Shown here in pieces: positions 9,633-19,128 of a DNA stretch of 64,000 nucleotides. The DNA comes from Cohnella lupini (GTDB lineage: Bacteria; Bacillota; Bacilli; Paenibacillales; Paenibacillaceae). A program made the position numbers and the translations under genes. How positions within the stretch are numbered: the stretch's first letter is position 1; each line of letters starts with the position of its first letter. A model generated the notes under the pieces. The model was not told where the DNA came from, ran no database searches, and saw only the letters and a program-made list of their open reading frames with translations. The stretch is from assembly GCF_003386205.1 (NCBI RefSeq), contig NZ_QRDY01000002.1, forward strand, positions 310,001 to 374,000, written 5' to 3'.

Positions 9633-10647
9633 CGAAAGCTTGGTGCGCAAGGGGTTAAGGCTCTTGTTTCCGTGGGAAAAATACGGGATCGAGATTGCCG
9701 GGGAGACGGCAACCGGAGAGAAAGCGATGGAGTTTCTGCGAAGTCACCCCGTCCAGCTTCTGATGACGGATATCACGATGCCGGGAATGTCCGGAATCGA
9801 ACTGACTAAGCAAGCTCAGGAGCTCGATCCGTCGCTTAAGGTCGTCATTCTGACCTGCCATCAGGATTTCGAATTTATTCAAGAGGCGCTCCGGCTCGGG
9901 GCGATCGACTATATCGTTAAGACGCAGTTGGAGGAGCTAGATCTCGACAAGACGCTGGAACGCATCGTGAAGGCTGTTAACCGGAACGGGAACATGGGGG
10001 ACGCTAAGACTGAATCCGTCGCAGGGGTGCCGGGTCTGCGCAGGCTAGCCGATGCGGCGGCGGGCGTGTTGTGGATCGTGGACGACGAGCTGTTCGGAGA
10101 GTTAGTCGGAGTGCTGGCTGCGTCCGCGGGTGAATCGGCCGGAGATATCGTTTCCGTGCTGCAGGATGCGATGGAGCGGTGGCGGCGGAGCTTCCCGGCA
10201 TTCAATTGGGATACGGTTGCCTCATCTCCGGTATCCGCGGGGGCGGCGGAAAGATGGCTGCACGCTATCCGCGTCGAAGTGGGAGCTTGGTTGCGGAAAT
10301 CGGCTTATTCGGAGGACGTGATCCGTTCGATCCTTAAGGCGGTTGACCGGATTGCGGAGCAACCGGGTACGCAAGGAAAGCAAGAGGAAATAAGCCGATC
10401 GGTCAATTTAAGCAAGAGCTACTTCAGCACGAGCTTTCGCGACATTACCCGAATGACGTTCAGCCACTTTCTGCAGGCAACCAGCGTATACGCGGCGCGC
10501 GATCTGCTGGAATCGACGAACCACCCCGTCTATTGGATCGCCGAGAGGTGCGGGTTCGCGGACCAGCGCCATTTCAGCAAGCTGTTCAAGGAGCAGACGG
10601 GCTTTCTGCCGAGCGAATACAGGCAGCGGCATAAGGAATGCAATTGA
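9607..10647 (+). CDS. YesN-type response regulator, REC plus AraC HTH
   Basis: This 346-residue regulator has a receiver domain (1-120) with D8, D9, phospho-acceptor D55 in LLMTDITMP and the lysine in YIVKTQ. A variable middle part follows, then a C-terminal AraC-type double helix-turn-helix ending [15 protein letters not shown]. The start is a TTG at 9607, 26 nt inside the kinase gene, with GGAAGGAG upstream; this strongly suggests coupled translation. The middle region is poorly conserved and Ala/Trp-rich, so its role is unknown. Likely target genes are the importer and GH4 genes beginning at 11542, beyond a 51-bp repeat array. Confidence 0.9.
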   Translation: MIQALIVDDESLVRKGLRLLFPWEKYGIEIAGETATGEKAMEFLRSHPVQLLMTDITMPGMSGIELTKQAQELDPSLKVVILTCHQDFEFIQEALRLGAIDYIVKTQLEELDLDKTLERIVKAVNRNGNMGDAKTESVAGVPGLRRLADAAAGVLWIVDDELFGELVGVLAASAGESAGDIVSVLQDAMERWRRSFPAFNWDTVASSPVSAGAAERWLHAIRVEVGAWLRKSAYSEDVIRSILKAVDRIAEQPGTQGKQEEISRSVNLSKSYFSTSFRDITRMTFSHFLQATSVYAARDLLESTNHPVYWIAERCGFADQRHFSKLFKEQTGFLPSEYRQRHKECN

Positions 10648-10665
10648 AATTCTATCTAACTTTCC

Positions 10666-10706
10666 CGGAAGCGGTTTGCGGTCGATGCCGCTCCGCTTCC
10701 GTTTTT
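10666..10706 (+). terminator. intrinsic terminator after response regulator
   Basis: Arms CGGAAGCGG (10666-10674) and CCGCTTCCG (10693-10701) pair perfectly and TTTTT follows. It ends the kinase/regulator operon about 100 bp before the first repeat array. Confidence 0.8.
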
Positions 10707-10809
10707 GGTTATTTGGCTGGCGAGTTAGAGTAAGTGCGGGAGCGGGAACGGCCGGGATAGCGGACCAGGATCGCTATTCGCTCACAAGTGGCAATAGAGT
10801 ATTGGTTGC

Positions 10810-11367
10810 GAAATAGCCGCTCTTGGCGCGGGTATTTTGAGTGTTAGAGGTACTTTCGTGGAAATAGCCGCTCTTGGCGCGGGTATTCTGAGTGTTTGAG
10901 GTACATTCGAGGAAATAGCCGCTCCTGGCGTGGGTATTTCAAGTATCTAAGCCACATTTGAGGAAATAGCCGCTCCTGGCGTGGGTATTCTGAGTGTTCG
11001 AGGTACATTCGTGGAAATAGCCGCTCCTGACGCGGGTATTCCGGTGGTTAGAGGTACATTCGTGGAAATAGCTCTTGGCGCGGGTATTCTGAGTGTTCGA
11101 GGTACGTTCGTGGAAATAGCCGCTCCTGACGCGGGTATTCCGGTGGTTAGAGGTACATTCGTGGAAATAGCCGCTCCTGGCGCGGGTATTTCAAGTATCT
11201 AAGCCACATTCGAGGAAATAGCCGCTCCTGGCGCGGGTATTCTGAGTGTTCGAGGTTCATTCGAGGAAATAGCCGCTCTTGGCGCGGGTATTCTAAGTGT
11301 TCGAGCTACATTCGAGGAAATAGCCACTCTTAGCGAGAGTATTGGGTTAGTCGGCGAGTGTTTCGGA
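10810..11367. repeat. 51-bp tandem repeat array A, 11 units
   Basis: The word GAAATAG recurs at 10810, 10861, 10912, 10963, 11014, 11065, 11113, 11164, 11215, 11266 and 11317: every step is 51 bp except one of 48, where a CCG triplet is missing. Each unit holds an imperfect hairpin: left arm GAAATAGCCGC, 7-nt loop TCCTGGC, right arm GCGGGTATTTC with one G-G mismatch. Units differ mainly in the half outside the hairpin (two alternating versions). The array fills most of the gap between the regulator terminator and the lipoprotein promoter. No convincing ribosome binding site or start is seen, so it is treated as non-coding. Confidence 0.9.
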
Positions 11368-11475
11368 GTATAGGTGGGGTTATTTTCTTCAATCGGGGGG
11401 ACGATGATTGCGAACGGGCGGTTTTCCTCGAATATTAGCGGCAGCATTCCGGGAAATCAACCGCTCACGGAGCCG

Positions 11476-11494
11476 TGCAAGCGCTTGCTATACT
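11476..11494 (+). promoter_or_regulatory. cre-like site over candidate -10 box
   Basis: TGCAAGCGCTTGCT (11476-11489) holds a perfect 12-bp palindrome and resembles catabolite-responsive elements bound by CcpA in Bacillales. It touches a TATACT -10 candidate at 11489-11494; no good -35 box is seen. This position would give catabolite repression of the importer operon. Between the array end (11367) and here I see no gene. Confidence 0.5.
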
Positions 11495-11541
11495 TAATTT
11501 GCAAGTGAAGTGACAATTAGGATAAGGGGATGTCCGACAAT

Positions 11542-13230
11542 ATGAAAACCAAAAAAGGAATCGCTTTGCTGCTGTCATCCGTTCTTGTAATGACGCTAGC
11601 GGCTTGCTCCGGCGGAAACGAAGAGAATAACGCCTCGAGCACCGCATCCTCTCCAGCCGAATCCGCTTCGGCAAGCGGGAGTCCAAGCGCATCGTCCTCC
11701 TCCGCACCCGCGGATCCGCTAGGCGCTTATTCGCCTCCGATCGAAGTTTCAGCCGTTCGATCGATCACGGAAGGAATGAAATTCAACGAAGGAGAAGCGA
11801 TCGATAATAACGTTTGGTCCCGCGCTTACGAAAGCGAGCTCGGCATCAAGCTGAAATACGATTGGACGACTCCCGCGGCTCAATACGACCAGAAGCTGAA
11901 CATTTCCATCGCTTCGAACGATTTGCCGGATATTACGCCGGTTAACGCCGCGCAGCTGAAGAGGCTGGTCGAAGACGACCAATTGGAAGATTTGACATCG
12001 CTGTACGAGCAATACGGCTCGGAGCTGACCAAGAAAATCATGGGCGAGGATGGCGGCAACGCGATCAAGTCGGCCACGTTCGACGGTAAGCTGTACGCCC
12101 TGCCGAACATGAGCTCGGGAATCGGTCAGACTCACGTGTTATGGGTACGGACGGATTGGCTCAAGAAGCTGGGCTTGTCCGAGCCGAAGACGATGGACGA
12201 CGTAGTGAACACCGCAAAATCGTTCGTTACGGGAGATCCTGACGGAAACGGCAAACCGGACACTTACGGCCTAGGCATCAATAAAGACATTTTCGGCTTC
12301 TATGCCGCCATGGACGGTTTCTTTAACGGATATCATGCTTACCCGAACACATGGGTGAAGGACGCATCGGGCAAGCTCGTCAACGGAAGCGTCCTGCCGG
12401 AAACGAAGACGGCGCTTCAGAAGCTGCAGGATATGTACAAAGACGGATTGCTGGATAAGGAATTCGGCACGAAGGACGCCACCAAAGTTAGCGAATCCGC
12501 GAACGCCGGCAAGCTAGGCATGTACTACGGTTACTTCTGGAACATCGGCTGGCAGCAGGACGGCAAGAACGCCGATCCGACTATGGAGTGGAAACCTCTG
12601 CCGTTGCCTACGGCCGACGCAACACCCGCGAAAGCGCAAGTTCCGTTCGCGATCAGCACTTATTACGTCGTCAAGAAAGGCGCGGAGCATCCGGAAGCCG
12701 CAATCAAGCTGCTTAACTTCGATTACGAGAAGCTTTGGGGCGCGACTGCGCAACCGGACGTCTACAACGTCGATAAGAACGGAATCGCGACCTTTGGTTA
12801 TGCCCTTCTCTACGGGGAAGCGCCGCGCAAAAATCTCGATGCCCATCTGAACGTCGTCAAAGCTTTGGAAGCGAACGATCCGTCTCCTTTGAACGCGGAG
12901 GAGAAGCTGTATTACGATAATATCGTTGCCTATCGCGGCGGAGACGTCAAAATGTGGGGTAACGAAAGAATGTATGGACCGGAAGGCTCGCTATCGGTTC
13001 TCCAAGGTTATACCGCTAACGGCAATCTAGTCGACGACGCTTACTTCGGTGCCCCGACGCAAGGGATGACGGACAACAAAGCAACGTTGCAGAAGCTGCA
13101 GCTCGAGACGTTCACCCGCATCATCATGAGCGGCTCCATCGACGAATTCAATAAGTTCGTAACGCAGTGGAGCGATCTGGGCGGCAAAACGATTACAGAC
13201 GAAGTGAATGAATGGCAAGCGGCCCAATAA
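11542..13230 (+). CDS. extracellular sugar-binding lipoprotein of ABC importer
   Basis: This 562-residue solute-binding protein has a lipoprotein signal peptide: a Lys-rich start, a hydrophobic stretch and the lipobox LAAC with Cys22 as the lipidation site, followed by a Ser/Ala/Glu-rich tether (about 25-55). The mature domain is of the large LplA/YtcQ type used for oligosaccharides. It would sit on the outer face of the membrane and hand sugars to the two permeases encoded next. The ATG at 11542 is preferred because the AAGGGG at 11524-11529 directly abuts the earlier ATG at 11530, whereas it is 12 nt from 11542. Ligand cannot be read from sequence; the GH4 gene in the operon points to an alpha-galactoside or similar. 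Confidence 0.9.
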   Translation: MKTKKGIALLLSSVLVMTLAACSGGNEENNASSTASSPAESASASGSPSASSSSAPADPLGAYSPPIEVSAVRSITEGMKFNEGEAIDNNVWSRAYESELGIKLKYDWTTPAAQYDQKLNISIASNDLPDITPVNAAQLKRLVEDDQLEDLTSLYEQYGSELTKKIMGEDGGNAIKSATFDGKLYALPNMSSGIGQTHVLWVRTDWLKKLGLSEPKTMDDVVNTAKSFVTGDPDGNGKPDTYGLGINKDIFGFYAAMDGFFNGYHAYPNTWVKDASGKLVNGSVLPETKTALQKLQDMYKDGLLDKEFGTKDATKVSESANAGKLGMYYGYFWNIGWQQDGKNADPTMEWKPLPLPTADATPAKAQVPFAISTYYVVKKGAEHPEAAIKLLNFDYEKLWGATAQPDVYNVDKNGIATFGYALLYGEAPRKNLDAHLNVVKALEANDPSPLNAEEKLYYDNIVAYRGGDVKMWGNERMYGPEGSLSVLQGYTANGNLVDDAYFGAPTQGMTDNKATLQKLQLETFTRIIMSGSIDEFNKFVTQWSDLGGKTITDEVNEWQAAQ

Positions 13231-13269
13231 GGGACATCCGCTTGCCGGCAAGGAAAAGGCGGTGTTGAC

Positions 13270-14166
13270 ATGAGGCGCAGGACAATCCGGGAGCTGCCTT
13301 TCCACTTGATGATTTTACCCGGCTTTCTGCTGGTGCTCGTCTATAGTTATTTTCCGATGGCCGGCATCGTGATGGCTTTCGAGAAGCTTTCGCCGTCCAA
13401 GGGGATGTTCCTGTCCCCTTGGGTCGGATGGAAGAACTTCGAGTACATGCTCCAACTGCCCGGCATTGGAGGCGTCCTATGGAATACCGTCTTTATCGCG
13501 GCGATGAAGATGGCCTTGGGCATCGTCGTGCCGGTCACCTTCGCGCTAATGCTGAACGAAGCCCGCAACCGGCTGTTCAAGCGAAGCGTGCAGACGATCA
13601 TTTATTTTCCGCACTTTCTGTCATGGGTTATACTCAGCGGAATTCTGATCGATATTTTATCGCCTTCGACGGGTATCGTCAACGCCGCGCTCGGGTCTTT
13701 GGGCATACCGTCGGTTTACTTTCTTGGAGATCCGGACTGGTTCCCTTTCACGCTCGTCATCTCCGACGTCTGGAAGGAGTTCGGCTACGGTACGATCGTG
13801 TACCTTGCCGCGCTGGCCGGCATCAATCCGGCCTTGTACGAGGCCGCGTCGATCGACGGGGCGGGCAGAATCCGGCAAACGTGGAACGTCACGCTGCCGA
13901 GCCTGCTTCCGATGATCATGCTGATGTCGATCTTAAGTCTCGGCAACGTTCTCAACGCGGGCTTCGAGCAGGTTTTCAACCTTTATAGCGCCCAAGTGTA
14001 CTCGTCGGGAGACATCATCGATACGCTCGTGTACCGGATCGGGGTAGAGAACGCCAATTACGGAGTCGCTACGGCGGTCGGATTGTTCAAGTCGGTCGTT
14101 TCCTTCGTTATGGTTGGCTTATCCTATCTGCTTGCCTACCGGCTGACGAACTACCGGATTTTCTAA
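13270..14166 (+). CDS. ABC sugar permease, LplB/YteP type
   Basis: This 298-residue integral membrane protein has six predicted helices and the cytoplasmic EAA loop EAASIDGAGRIRQTWNVTLP, which docks on the ATPase. The N-terminal helix FHLMILPGFLLVLVYSY and the segment FPMAGIVMAFEKLSPSKGMF are typical of LplB-like permeases of large-oligosaccharide importers. It follows the lipoprotein gene by 39 nt and precedes the second permease by 18 nt. An ATPase gene is absent from the operon, as is usual for this class, which uses a shared MsmX-like ATPase. Confidence 0.92.
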   Translation: MRRRTIRELPFHLMILPGFLLVLVYSYFPMAGIVMAFEKLSPSKGMFLSPWVGWKNFEYMLQLPGIGGVLWNTVFIAAMKMALGIVVPVTFALMLNEARNRLFKRSVQTIIYFPHFLSWVILSGILIDILSPSTGIVNAALGSLGIPSVYFLGDPDWFPFTLVISDVWKEFGYGTIVYLAALAGINPALYEAASIDGAGRIRQTWNVTLPSLLPMIMLMSILSLGNVLNAGFEQVFNLYSAQVYSSGDIIDTLVYRIGVENANYGVATAVGLFKSVVSFVMVGLSYLLAYRLTNYRIF

Positions 14167-14184
14167 CGAAAAGTGGGTTGACCT

Positions 14185-15069
14185 ATGATAAAAAACGCTT
14201 CGAAAGGCAGACGCGCATTCGTCGTGATTAACTATTTGTTCTTGGCGGCCATAGCGGCGGTTTGCATATTCCCGCTCGTCAACGTGCTCGCGATCTCTCT
14301 CAGCGCGAGCTCGGCGGTCGGCGCCGGGGAGGTTAAACTATGGCCCATCGGCTTTAACCTGAAATCGTACGAATTCGTGCTCGGCAAGCCGGAGTTCGCC
14401 AAGGCCTTCCTCATCTCCTTGGAGAGAGTCGCTATCGGCGTGCCCGTCAATATGCTGCTTACGATACTCGTCGCTTACCCGTTATCGCGGGAACGGAAGG
14501 ATTTTCGTTTTCGCAACGCTTACGCATGGTATTTCGTCGTCACGATTTTGTTTAGCGGCGGTCTGATTCCATGGTACATGACCATTAAATCGACCGGAAT
14601 CATCGATTCCTTCTGGGCTTTGATCCTTCCGGGAGCCGTACCCGTATTCAACGTGATCCTGTTATTGAACTTCTTCAAGACGATCCCGGAAGAAATCGAG
14701 GAAGCGGCTCTGATCGACGGTGCCGGGCGGTGGCAGGCGCTCTGGAAAATCGCCGTGCCCCTATCCGCGCCGGCGATAGCGACCTTAACCTTATTCTGTA
14801 TAGTGACCCATTGGAACTCGTGGTTCGAGGGACTTATTCTCATGAACAGCCCGGATAATTATCCGTTGCAAAGCTATCTGCAGACCGTCATCGTCAACCG
14901 GGACATGTCGCTTATCTCCGCGGCCGAAATGGCCAGATGGTCGGAAATATCGGATCGCACCTCGAAGGCGGCGCAAGTATTCGTGGCCATGTTACCCGTA
15001 CTGCTCGTGTACCCGTTCCTTCAGAAGTATTTTGCCGAGGGAATCGTCATGGGAAGCGTCAAGGGCTAG
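14185..15069 (+). CDS. ABC sugar permease, LplC/YtcP type
   Basis: This 294-residue membrane protein is the partner permease of the importer. Its N-terminal helix VVINYLFLAAIAAVCIFPLV is followed by SLSASSAVGAGEVKLWPIGF, a stretch typical of YtcP-like proteins, and by an EAA loop EEAALIDGAGRWQALWKIAV. It ends about 55 nt before the GH4 gene, probably in the same transcript. The two permeases form the membrane channel; the energy-supplying ATPase must be encoded elsewhere. Confidence 0.92.
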   Translation: MIKNASKGRRAFVVINYLFLAAIAAVCIFPLVNVLAISLSASSAVGAGEVKLWPIGFNLKSYEFVLGKPEFAKAFLISLERVAIGVPVNMLLTILVAYPLSRERKDFRFRNAYAWYFVVTILFSGGLIPWYMTIKSTGIIDSFWALILPGAVPVFNVILLLNFFKTIPEEIEEAALIDGAGRWQALWKIAVPLSAPAIATLTLFCIVTHWNSWFEGLILMNSPDNYPLQSYLQTVIVNRDMSLISAAEMARWSEISDRTSKAAQVFVAMLPVLLVYPFLQKYFAEGIVMGSVKG

Positions 15070-15124
15070 ACCGACAAGCTAGAGCATTTATTCATACGAA
15101 CGATAAAAGGAGTAGAGAGAAACG

Positions 15125-16423
15125 ATGCTAAAAATCGCATTCATCGGGGCGGGAAGCACGATTTTCGCCAAAAACGTACTGGGGGATTGCATGATGACGC
15201 CCGCGCTTGCCGAGGCTCACATCGCCCTTCACGACATCGATCTGGCGAGGCTGAAGGAATCGGAGAAAATGCTGCAAACCCTCAATCGCAACAACGGAGG
15301 AAAAGCGACCATTGTGGCGTATGCCGACCGTAGGGAAGCTCTTAAGGGAGCGACTTACGTCGTCAACGCGATTACTTCCGGAGCGCATGAGCCTTGGATT
15401 CGAGGGGATCACGAGATTCCTCGGAAATACGGTTTGAAGCAAACGTATGCCGATACGCTCGGGGTGGGCGGCTTATTCCGGGGACTGAGAACGGTCGGGG
15501 CGATGTTCGACTTCGCAAGAGATATCGAAGAGCTTTGTCCGGATGCCTGGTTCTTGAACTACACGAACCCGATGGCGATATTGACAGGCGCGATGCTTAG
15601 AGGTACCGGAGTCAAAACCGTCGGACTGTGCCACAGCGTTCAGGTGTGCGCGAAGGAGCTTCTCGAAGGACTCGGAATGGAATCGGATGACGTCCGTTGG
15701 AAAATCGCCGGCATCAACCACCAAGCGTGGCTGCTGGATATTACCCGCAACGGAGTCGATCTTTACCCGGAAATCAAACGACGCGCGGCGGCTCGCCCCG
15801 GTCCTCACGACGATATGGTGCGCTACGAAATCATGAATACGTTCGGGTACTACGTGACCGAATCTAGCATGCACGGAGCTGAATACGTACCGTACTTCAT
15901 TAAGAACGCTTATCCGGAGCTGCTGGAGAAGTATAATATTCCTACCGAGAATTACAAAGGGTGGGGAAGCAGCAACAAGGATTATTGGGACAAGGTCATG
16001 GACGGCTTAGTCAACGATTCCAATCTGACCCACACCCGGACTCACGAATACGCTTCGTATATTATGGAGGCCATGGAGACGAACATTCCGTACAAGATCG
16101 CCGGCAACGTGCTGAACACGGGCGGATTGATCTCGAACTTGCCAGAGGAAGCTTGCGTAGAGGTATCCTGCCTCGTCGACGCCGACGGCATCACGCCGAC
16201 CCGGTTCGGCGCGCTCCCTCAGCAGCTTGCCGCGCTCAACCGGACGAATATCAACATGCAATTGCTAGCCGTGGAAGCGGCTTTGACCGGCAAACGGGAG
16301 CCGATCTATTATGCGGCCCTGCTCGATCCGCATACTTCCGCGGAACTGCCGATCGACACGATCAAGGCGCTCGTCGACGAGATGTTCGAAGTGAACGCAA
16401 GCTGGCTGACGGCTTTCAAGTGA
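15125..16423 (+). CDS. melA: GH4 alpha-galactosidase
   Basis: This 432-residue cytoplasmic enzyme belongs to glycoside hydrolase family 4, which uses NAD and Mn(II) and works by an oxidation-elimination mechanism rather than simple acid/base hydrolysis. The N-terminal Rossmann motif IAFIGAGSTIFAKNV binds NAD. NYTNPMAILTGA and GLCHSVQ (Cys and His metal ligands) with GINHQAWLLD are characteristic of the alpha-galactosidase branch (MelA); phospho-beta-glucosidases of the family have a different pattern. GGAGTAGAG lies just upstream of the ATG. As the last gene of the importer operon it would split imported melibiose- or raffinose-type sugars. Confidence 0.88.
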   Translation: MLKIAFIGAGSTIFAKNVLGDCMMTPALAEAHIALHDIDLARLKESEKMLQTLNRNNGGKATIVAYADRREALKGATYVVNAITSGAHEPWIRGDHEIPRKYGLKQTYADTLGVGGLFRGLRTVGAMFDFARDIEELCPDAWFLNYTNPMAILTGAMLRGTGVKTVGLCHSVQVCAKELLEGLGMESDDVRWKIAGINHQAWLLDITRNGVDLYPEIKRRAAARPGPHDDMVRYEIMNTFGYYVTESSMHGAEYVPYFIKNAYPELLEKYNIPTENYKGWGSSNKDYWDKVMDGLVNDSNLTHTRTHEYASYIMEAMETNIPYKIAGNVLNTGGLISNLPEEACVEVSCLVDADGITPTRFGALPQQLAALNRTNINMQLLAVEAALTGKREPIYYAALLDPHTSAELPIDTIKALVDEMFEVNASWLTAFK

Positions 16424-16440
16424 TCCGCTTTCATGTAAGG

Positions 16441-16478
16441 AGAGGCTGTTCCGCATTCGCTTGCGGACAGCCTCTTTG
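16441..16478 (+). terminator. intrinsic terminator after GH4 gene
   Basis: Arms AGAGGCTGT (16441-16449) and ACAGCCTCT (16467-16475) pair perfectly, and a short TTTG follows. Confidence 0.75.
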
Positions 16479-16598
16479 CTTTGTATGATTCATGATCGGG
16501 AGCTGCGAATGAAGGAATAATCTAGCTTAACGGAAGGCGATTTAACATCTGTGGAAGCACCGATTAATAAATCCCATTTGTTTTCCCGGCTAGCGCGT

Positions 16599-16708
16599 GC
16601 TATCGTAAGTCTAAATGAAGTAGCGGAGATCGATAGCAAAGGCGCTATTTGTCGTAGGGTCGGCAAGAAGGGCTCTGCGTTTAAAAGATAAAGAGAGGAA
16701 GAAAATTC
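16599..16708 (+). promoter_or_regulatory. possible structured mRNA leader
   Basis: GCTATCG (16599-16605) is complementary to CGATAGC (16631-16637), while TAGCG (16621-16625) can instead pair with CGCTA (16643-16647), so two exclusive folds are possible upstream of the GIY-YIG/helicase pair. It does not match any riboswitch class I can recognise. The rest of 16479-16598 shows no gene. Confidence 0.25.
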
Positions 16709-17065
16709 GTGATCCAAATTACCGTTCCGACGCCCGACGTGACCATCTATAAGCAAGCGTCGCCCAAGGAAAGCCATATTAACGGCTTTACCGAATTCCA
16801 CCTGATCTCCAGGGAAGTGGGCGGAATTTTTATGTTTTACAACGATAGCGGAGAGCTATTGTTCGTTGGCAAAGCGAGGAAGTTACGACCGAGAATAAAG
16901 AAGCATTTCGAGGATTCCGTTTCCGACATGAAAAATCATAGGAACGAAGTCTCGAAAATCGAAGTTTGCATCGTGGAAGATCCCGTTCACCGGGAAATAT
17001 ACGAAACGTATATCATCAACGAATTCAAATCCAAATACAACGTGGACAAGGTGTTGTACAGGTAA
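16709..17065 (+). CDS. small GIY-YIG domain protein
   Basis: This 118-residue protein consists almost only of a GIY-YIG nuclease-like fold. The GIY part is GGIFMFYND, the YIG part [14 protein letters not shown] (with the conserved Arg), and a conserved Glu lies in [16 protein letters not shown], a segment very like the N-terminal nuclease module of UvrC. No DNA-binding or UvrC-type helix-hairpin-helix parts are present, so it is either a stand-alone nuclease or an RNA/DNA-binding derivative. The start is a GTG at 16709 with AGAGGAAG about 8 nt upstream. It ends 26 nt before a DEAD-box helicase gene and the two are probably cotranscribed. Its cellular role is unknown. Confidence 0.75.
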   Translation: MIQITVPTPDVTIYKQASPKESHINGFTEFHLISREVGGIFMFYNDSGELLFVGKARKLRPRIKKHFEDSVSDMKNHRNEVSKIEVCIVEDPVHREIYETYIINEFKSKYNVDKVLYR

Positions 17066-17091
17066 ATACGCGTACCAAGACAGGAGAACCA

Positions 17092-18315
17092 ATGACATTT
17101 AACGACTTAAAACTCATCCCTTCCATTCTTAAAGCTCTGAGCATGGAAAACTACACGGCTCCGACGCCGATTCAGGAACAGTCTATTCCGGCCGTGTTGG
17201 CTGGCAGGGACTTACTGGGCTGCGCCCAAACCGGAACGGGCAAGACGGCGGCGTTCGCTTTGCCGATCATCCAACTGTTAAGCGAAAAGGGCAAACAAGG
17301 CTCGAATCGCCCTATCCGTTCGTTAATCCTAACTCCGACGAGGGAGCTCGCGCTTCAGATCGACGAAAACGTGAAGGCTTATAGCCGATTCACGGAATTG
17401 CGTTGCGTGGCCATCGTCGGCGGCGTATCGCAGCGGGAGCAAGAACGCGCGCTCGCTCGCGGAGCGGATATCGTAATCGCGACTCCCGGTCGGCTCATGG
17501 ATTTATTGAACCAAAATTTAATCCAGCTTCGCAATATCCAAGTGCTCGTGCTCGACGAGGCGGACAGAATGCTGGATATGGGCTTCATCAACGACGTAAA
17601 AAAAATCATCGCGAAAATGCCGACTCAAAGACAAACGCTGTTCTTCTCGGCCACCATGCCTCAGGAAATCGCCACGCTGGTGAAGACGCTTCTTGTCAAT
17701 CCGGTGAAAGTAGAGATAACTCCCGTGTCTTCGACGGTCGATCGCATCGAGCAATCCGTTTACAAAGTGGACAAGGACAACAAGCAGAACCTGCTGGTGC
17801 ATTTGCTGCAAGACAAAACGATCGTCTCGGCGCTGGTATTTACCCGTACCAAACACGGAGCGGATCGCGTCGTGCGCGGACTCGCGAAAGCGAATATATC
17901 CGCCCAAGCCATTCACGGCAACAAATCGCAGAATGCCCGCCAGGCCGCTTTGAGCAACTTCAAGAACGGCACGACGCGCGTAATGGTAGCAACGGACATC
18001 GCGGCGCGGGGAATCGATATCGACGAGCTGTCCCACGTCATCAACTTCAACCTTCCCAATATTTCGGAAACCTACGTTCACCGCATCGGCCGTACCGGCA
18101 GAGCGGGTCATAGCGGCATCGCAATCTCTTTCTGCGAAACCGAGGAGCTGCCGTATTTGAGGGATATCGAGAAAGTCATCAAGAAGAAGATCCCTCTCGT
18201 GGAGAACCATCCTTATCCGATGACGGGCGTTCCCGCCGCGGTTAAGGTTGAAGCGCCGAGAAGTTCGTCGCCGAAGCCGCCGGCTTTCCGAAGCAGAACT
18301 AGAGTGAGTAGATAA
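17092..18315 (+). CDS. DEAD-box RNA helicase, RhlE-like
   Basis: This 407-residue ATP-dependent RNA helicase shows the full motif set: Q motif ([13 protein letters not shown]), Walker [28 protein letters not shown] box [24 protein letters not shown] and [10 protein letters not shown]. The short basic tail (about 385-407, [17 protein letters not shown]) and overall size fit the RhlE group rather than CshA or DbpA. The ATG at 17092 has CAGGAGA upstream. Such proteins remodel RNA in ribosome assembly, mRNA decay or cold growth; which of these applies cannot be told. It follows the GIY-YIG gene and ends at a very strong terminator. Confidence 0.92.
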   Translation: MTFNDLKLIPSILKALSMENYTAPTPIQEQSIPAVLAGRDLLGCAQTGTGKTAAFALPIIQLLSEKGKQGSNRPIRSLILTPTRELALQIDENVKAYSRFTELRCVAIVGGVSQREQERALARGADIVIATPGRLMDLLNQNLIQLRNIQVLVLDEADRMLDMGFINDVKKIIAKMPTQRQTLFFSATMPQEIATLVKTLLVNPVKVEITPVSSTVDRIEQSVYKVDKDNKQNLLVHLLQDKTIVSALVFTRTKHGADRVVRGLAKANISAQAIHGNKSQNARQAALSNFKNGTTRVMVATDIAARGIDIDELSHVINFNLPNISETYVHRIGRTGRAGHSGIAISFCETEELPYLRDIEKVIKKKIPLVENHPYPMTGVPAAVKVEAPRSSSPKPPAFRSRTRVSR

Positions 18316-18362
18316 ATCGACTTCAAGACAAATCGTACCGCCATCTGATTGCTCGATGCAAA

Positions 18363-18415
18363 AGGGCTGTCTCAAAAGGTCATCAAGTGACCTTTTGAGA
18401 CAGCCCTGTTTTTTG
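18363..18415. terminator. strong bidirectional terminator
   Basis: A perfect 20-bp inverted repeat (18363-18382 with 18388-18407) around a 5-nt loop is followed by GTTTTTT on the plus strand. A shorter T run lies on the minus-strand side, so it likely serves both the helicase gene and the convergent PAP2 gene. Confidence 0.85.
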
Positions 18416-18422
18416 TGCTGGA

Positions 18423-19025
18423 TTAAGTCGATTTGCCTCCGCGCGAAGGGGAATGCGACTTGGAATCGCGCTCCGCGAAAGCACGCAGTTTACCAACGAC
18501 GAGCTCGTATAATCTCAGGCGCTCAAGAACCGCGAACAAGACGCATGCGCACGTTATGCCGATGGCGAAGCCGACGAGAACATCGCCGGGGTAGTGGACG
18601 CCGACCCAGATGCGGGAAAATCCGACGATTGCCGCCGCGCCGATGAATATGGCTCCGATCGGCCGGGAGAATCGCAACAGCATGACGGAAATGGCCGCCG
18701 CGGCCGCGGCATGGTCGCTAGGGAAACCGTTGCTTTCGATATGGATCAATAATTGGTTGACTTCCTCCAACTCGGCGAAAGGCCGATCGCGCCAGTAGAG
18801 CTTGCCGATCTGCCTGCTGACGCTAACGGTGAGGGCCGCGGCCGCCATTCCGTATAGAGCCATTTTCCGATTTCGGAATAATAGCAATACGAGGCTAAGG
18901 GCGAAAAACCAGTCTCCCCAATCGGCGGCTCGGATGAAGGCGTGGCCAAGCGGAGTGTTTCCGTTGGCGTTATCGTTAATGAATTGAAATAATCGAATAT
19001 CCAAATCCGACAAAATGGGACTCAC
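18423..19025 (-). CDS. PAP2-family phosphatase, BcrC-like
   Basis: This membrane protein of about 200 residues has the three PAP2 phosphatase motifs: KLYWRDRP (KxxxxxxRP), NGFPSDHAAA (PSGH-like, with Asp in place of Gly) and SRIWVGVHYPGD (SRxxxxxHxxxD). Several hydrophobic helices are present. The family includes BcrC, an undecaprenyl-diphosphate phosphatase that recycles the lipid carrier for cell-wall synthesis and gives bacitracin tolerance; that is the most likely role. The start is uncertain: I chose the GTG at 19025, since residues further upstream look unlike the family, but a TTG three codons later is also possible. The tail is rich in Ser, Arg and Lys. Confidence 0.82.
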   Translation of the reverse strand: MSPILSDLDIRLFQFINDNANGNTPLGHAFIRAADWGDWFFALSLVLLLFRNRKMALYGMAAAALTVSVSRQIGKLYWRDRPFAELEEVNQLLIHIESNGFPSDHAAAAAAISVMLLRFSRPIGAIFIGAAAIVGFSRIWVGVHYPGDVLVGFAIGITCACVLFAVLERLRLYELVVGKLRAFAERDSKSHSPSRGGKST

Positions 19026-19128
19026 TCTTCTTTCCGTCGTTCTGCTTTTCGCTCCTTGATTATTATATCTATTATTAGTAGCGAAAAGGACGATCGGAAG
19101 CAACAAAATTTTGAATAATTGGATACGG

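Noticed and set aside
10810-11367. CRISPR array
   Set aside because: The conserved-plus-variable pattern looks superficially like repeats and spacers, but the variable halves themselves recur in two or three versions, repeat borders are not sharp and no cas genes are present.
16599-16700. Cyclic di-GMP riboswitch
   Set aside because: GCAAAGGC is suggestive, but the conserved core and tetraloop receptor of that class are missing.
16709-17065. GIY-YIG homing endonuclease or mobile element
   Set aside because: There is no intron, intein or DNA-binding domain, and the flanks show no insertion signs.
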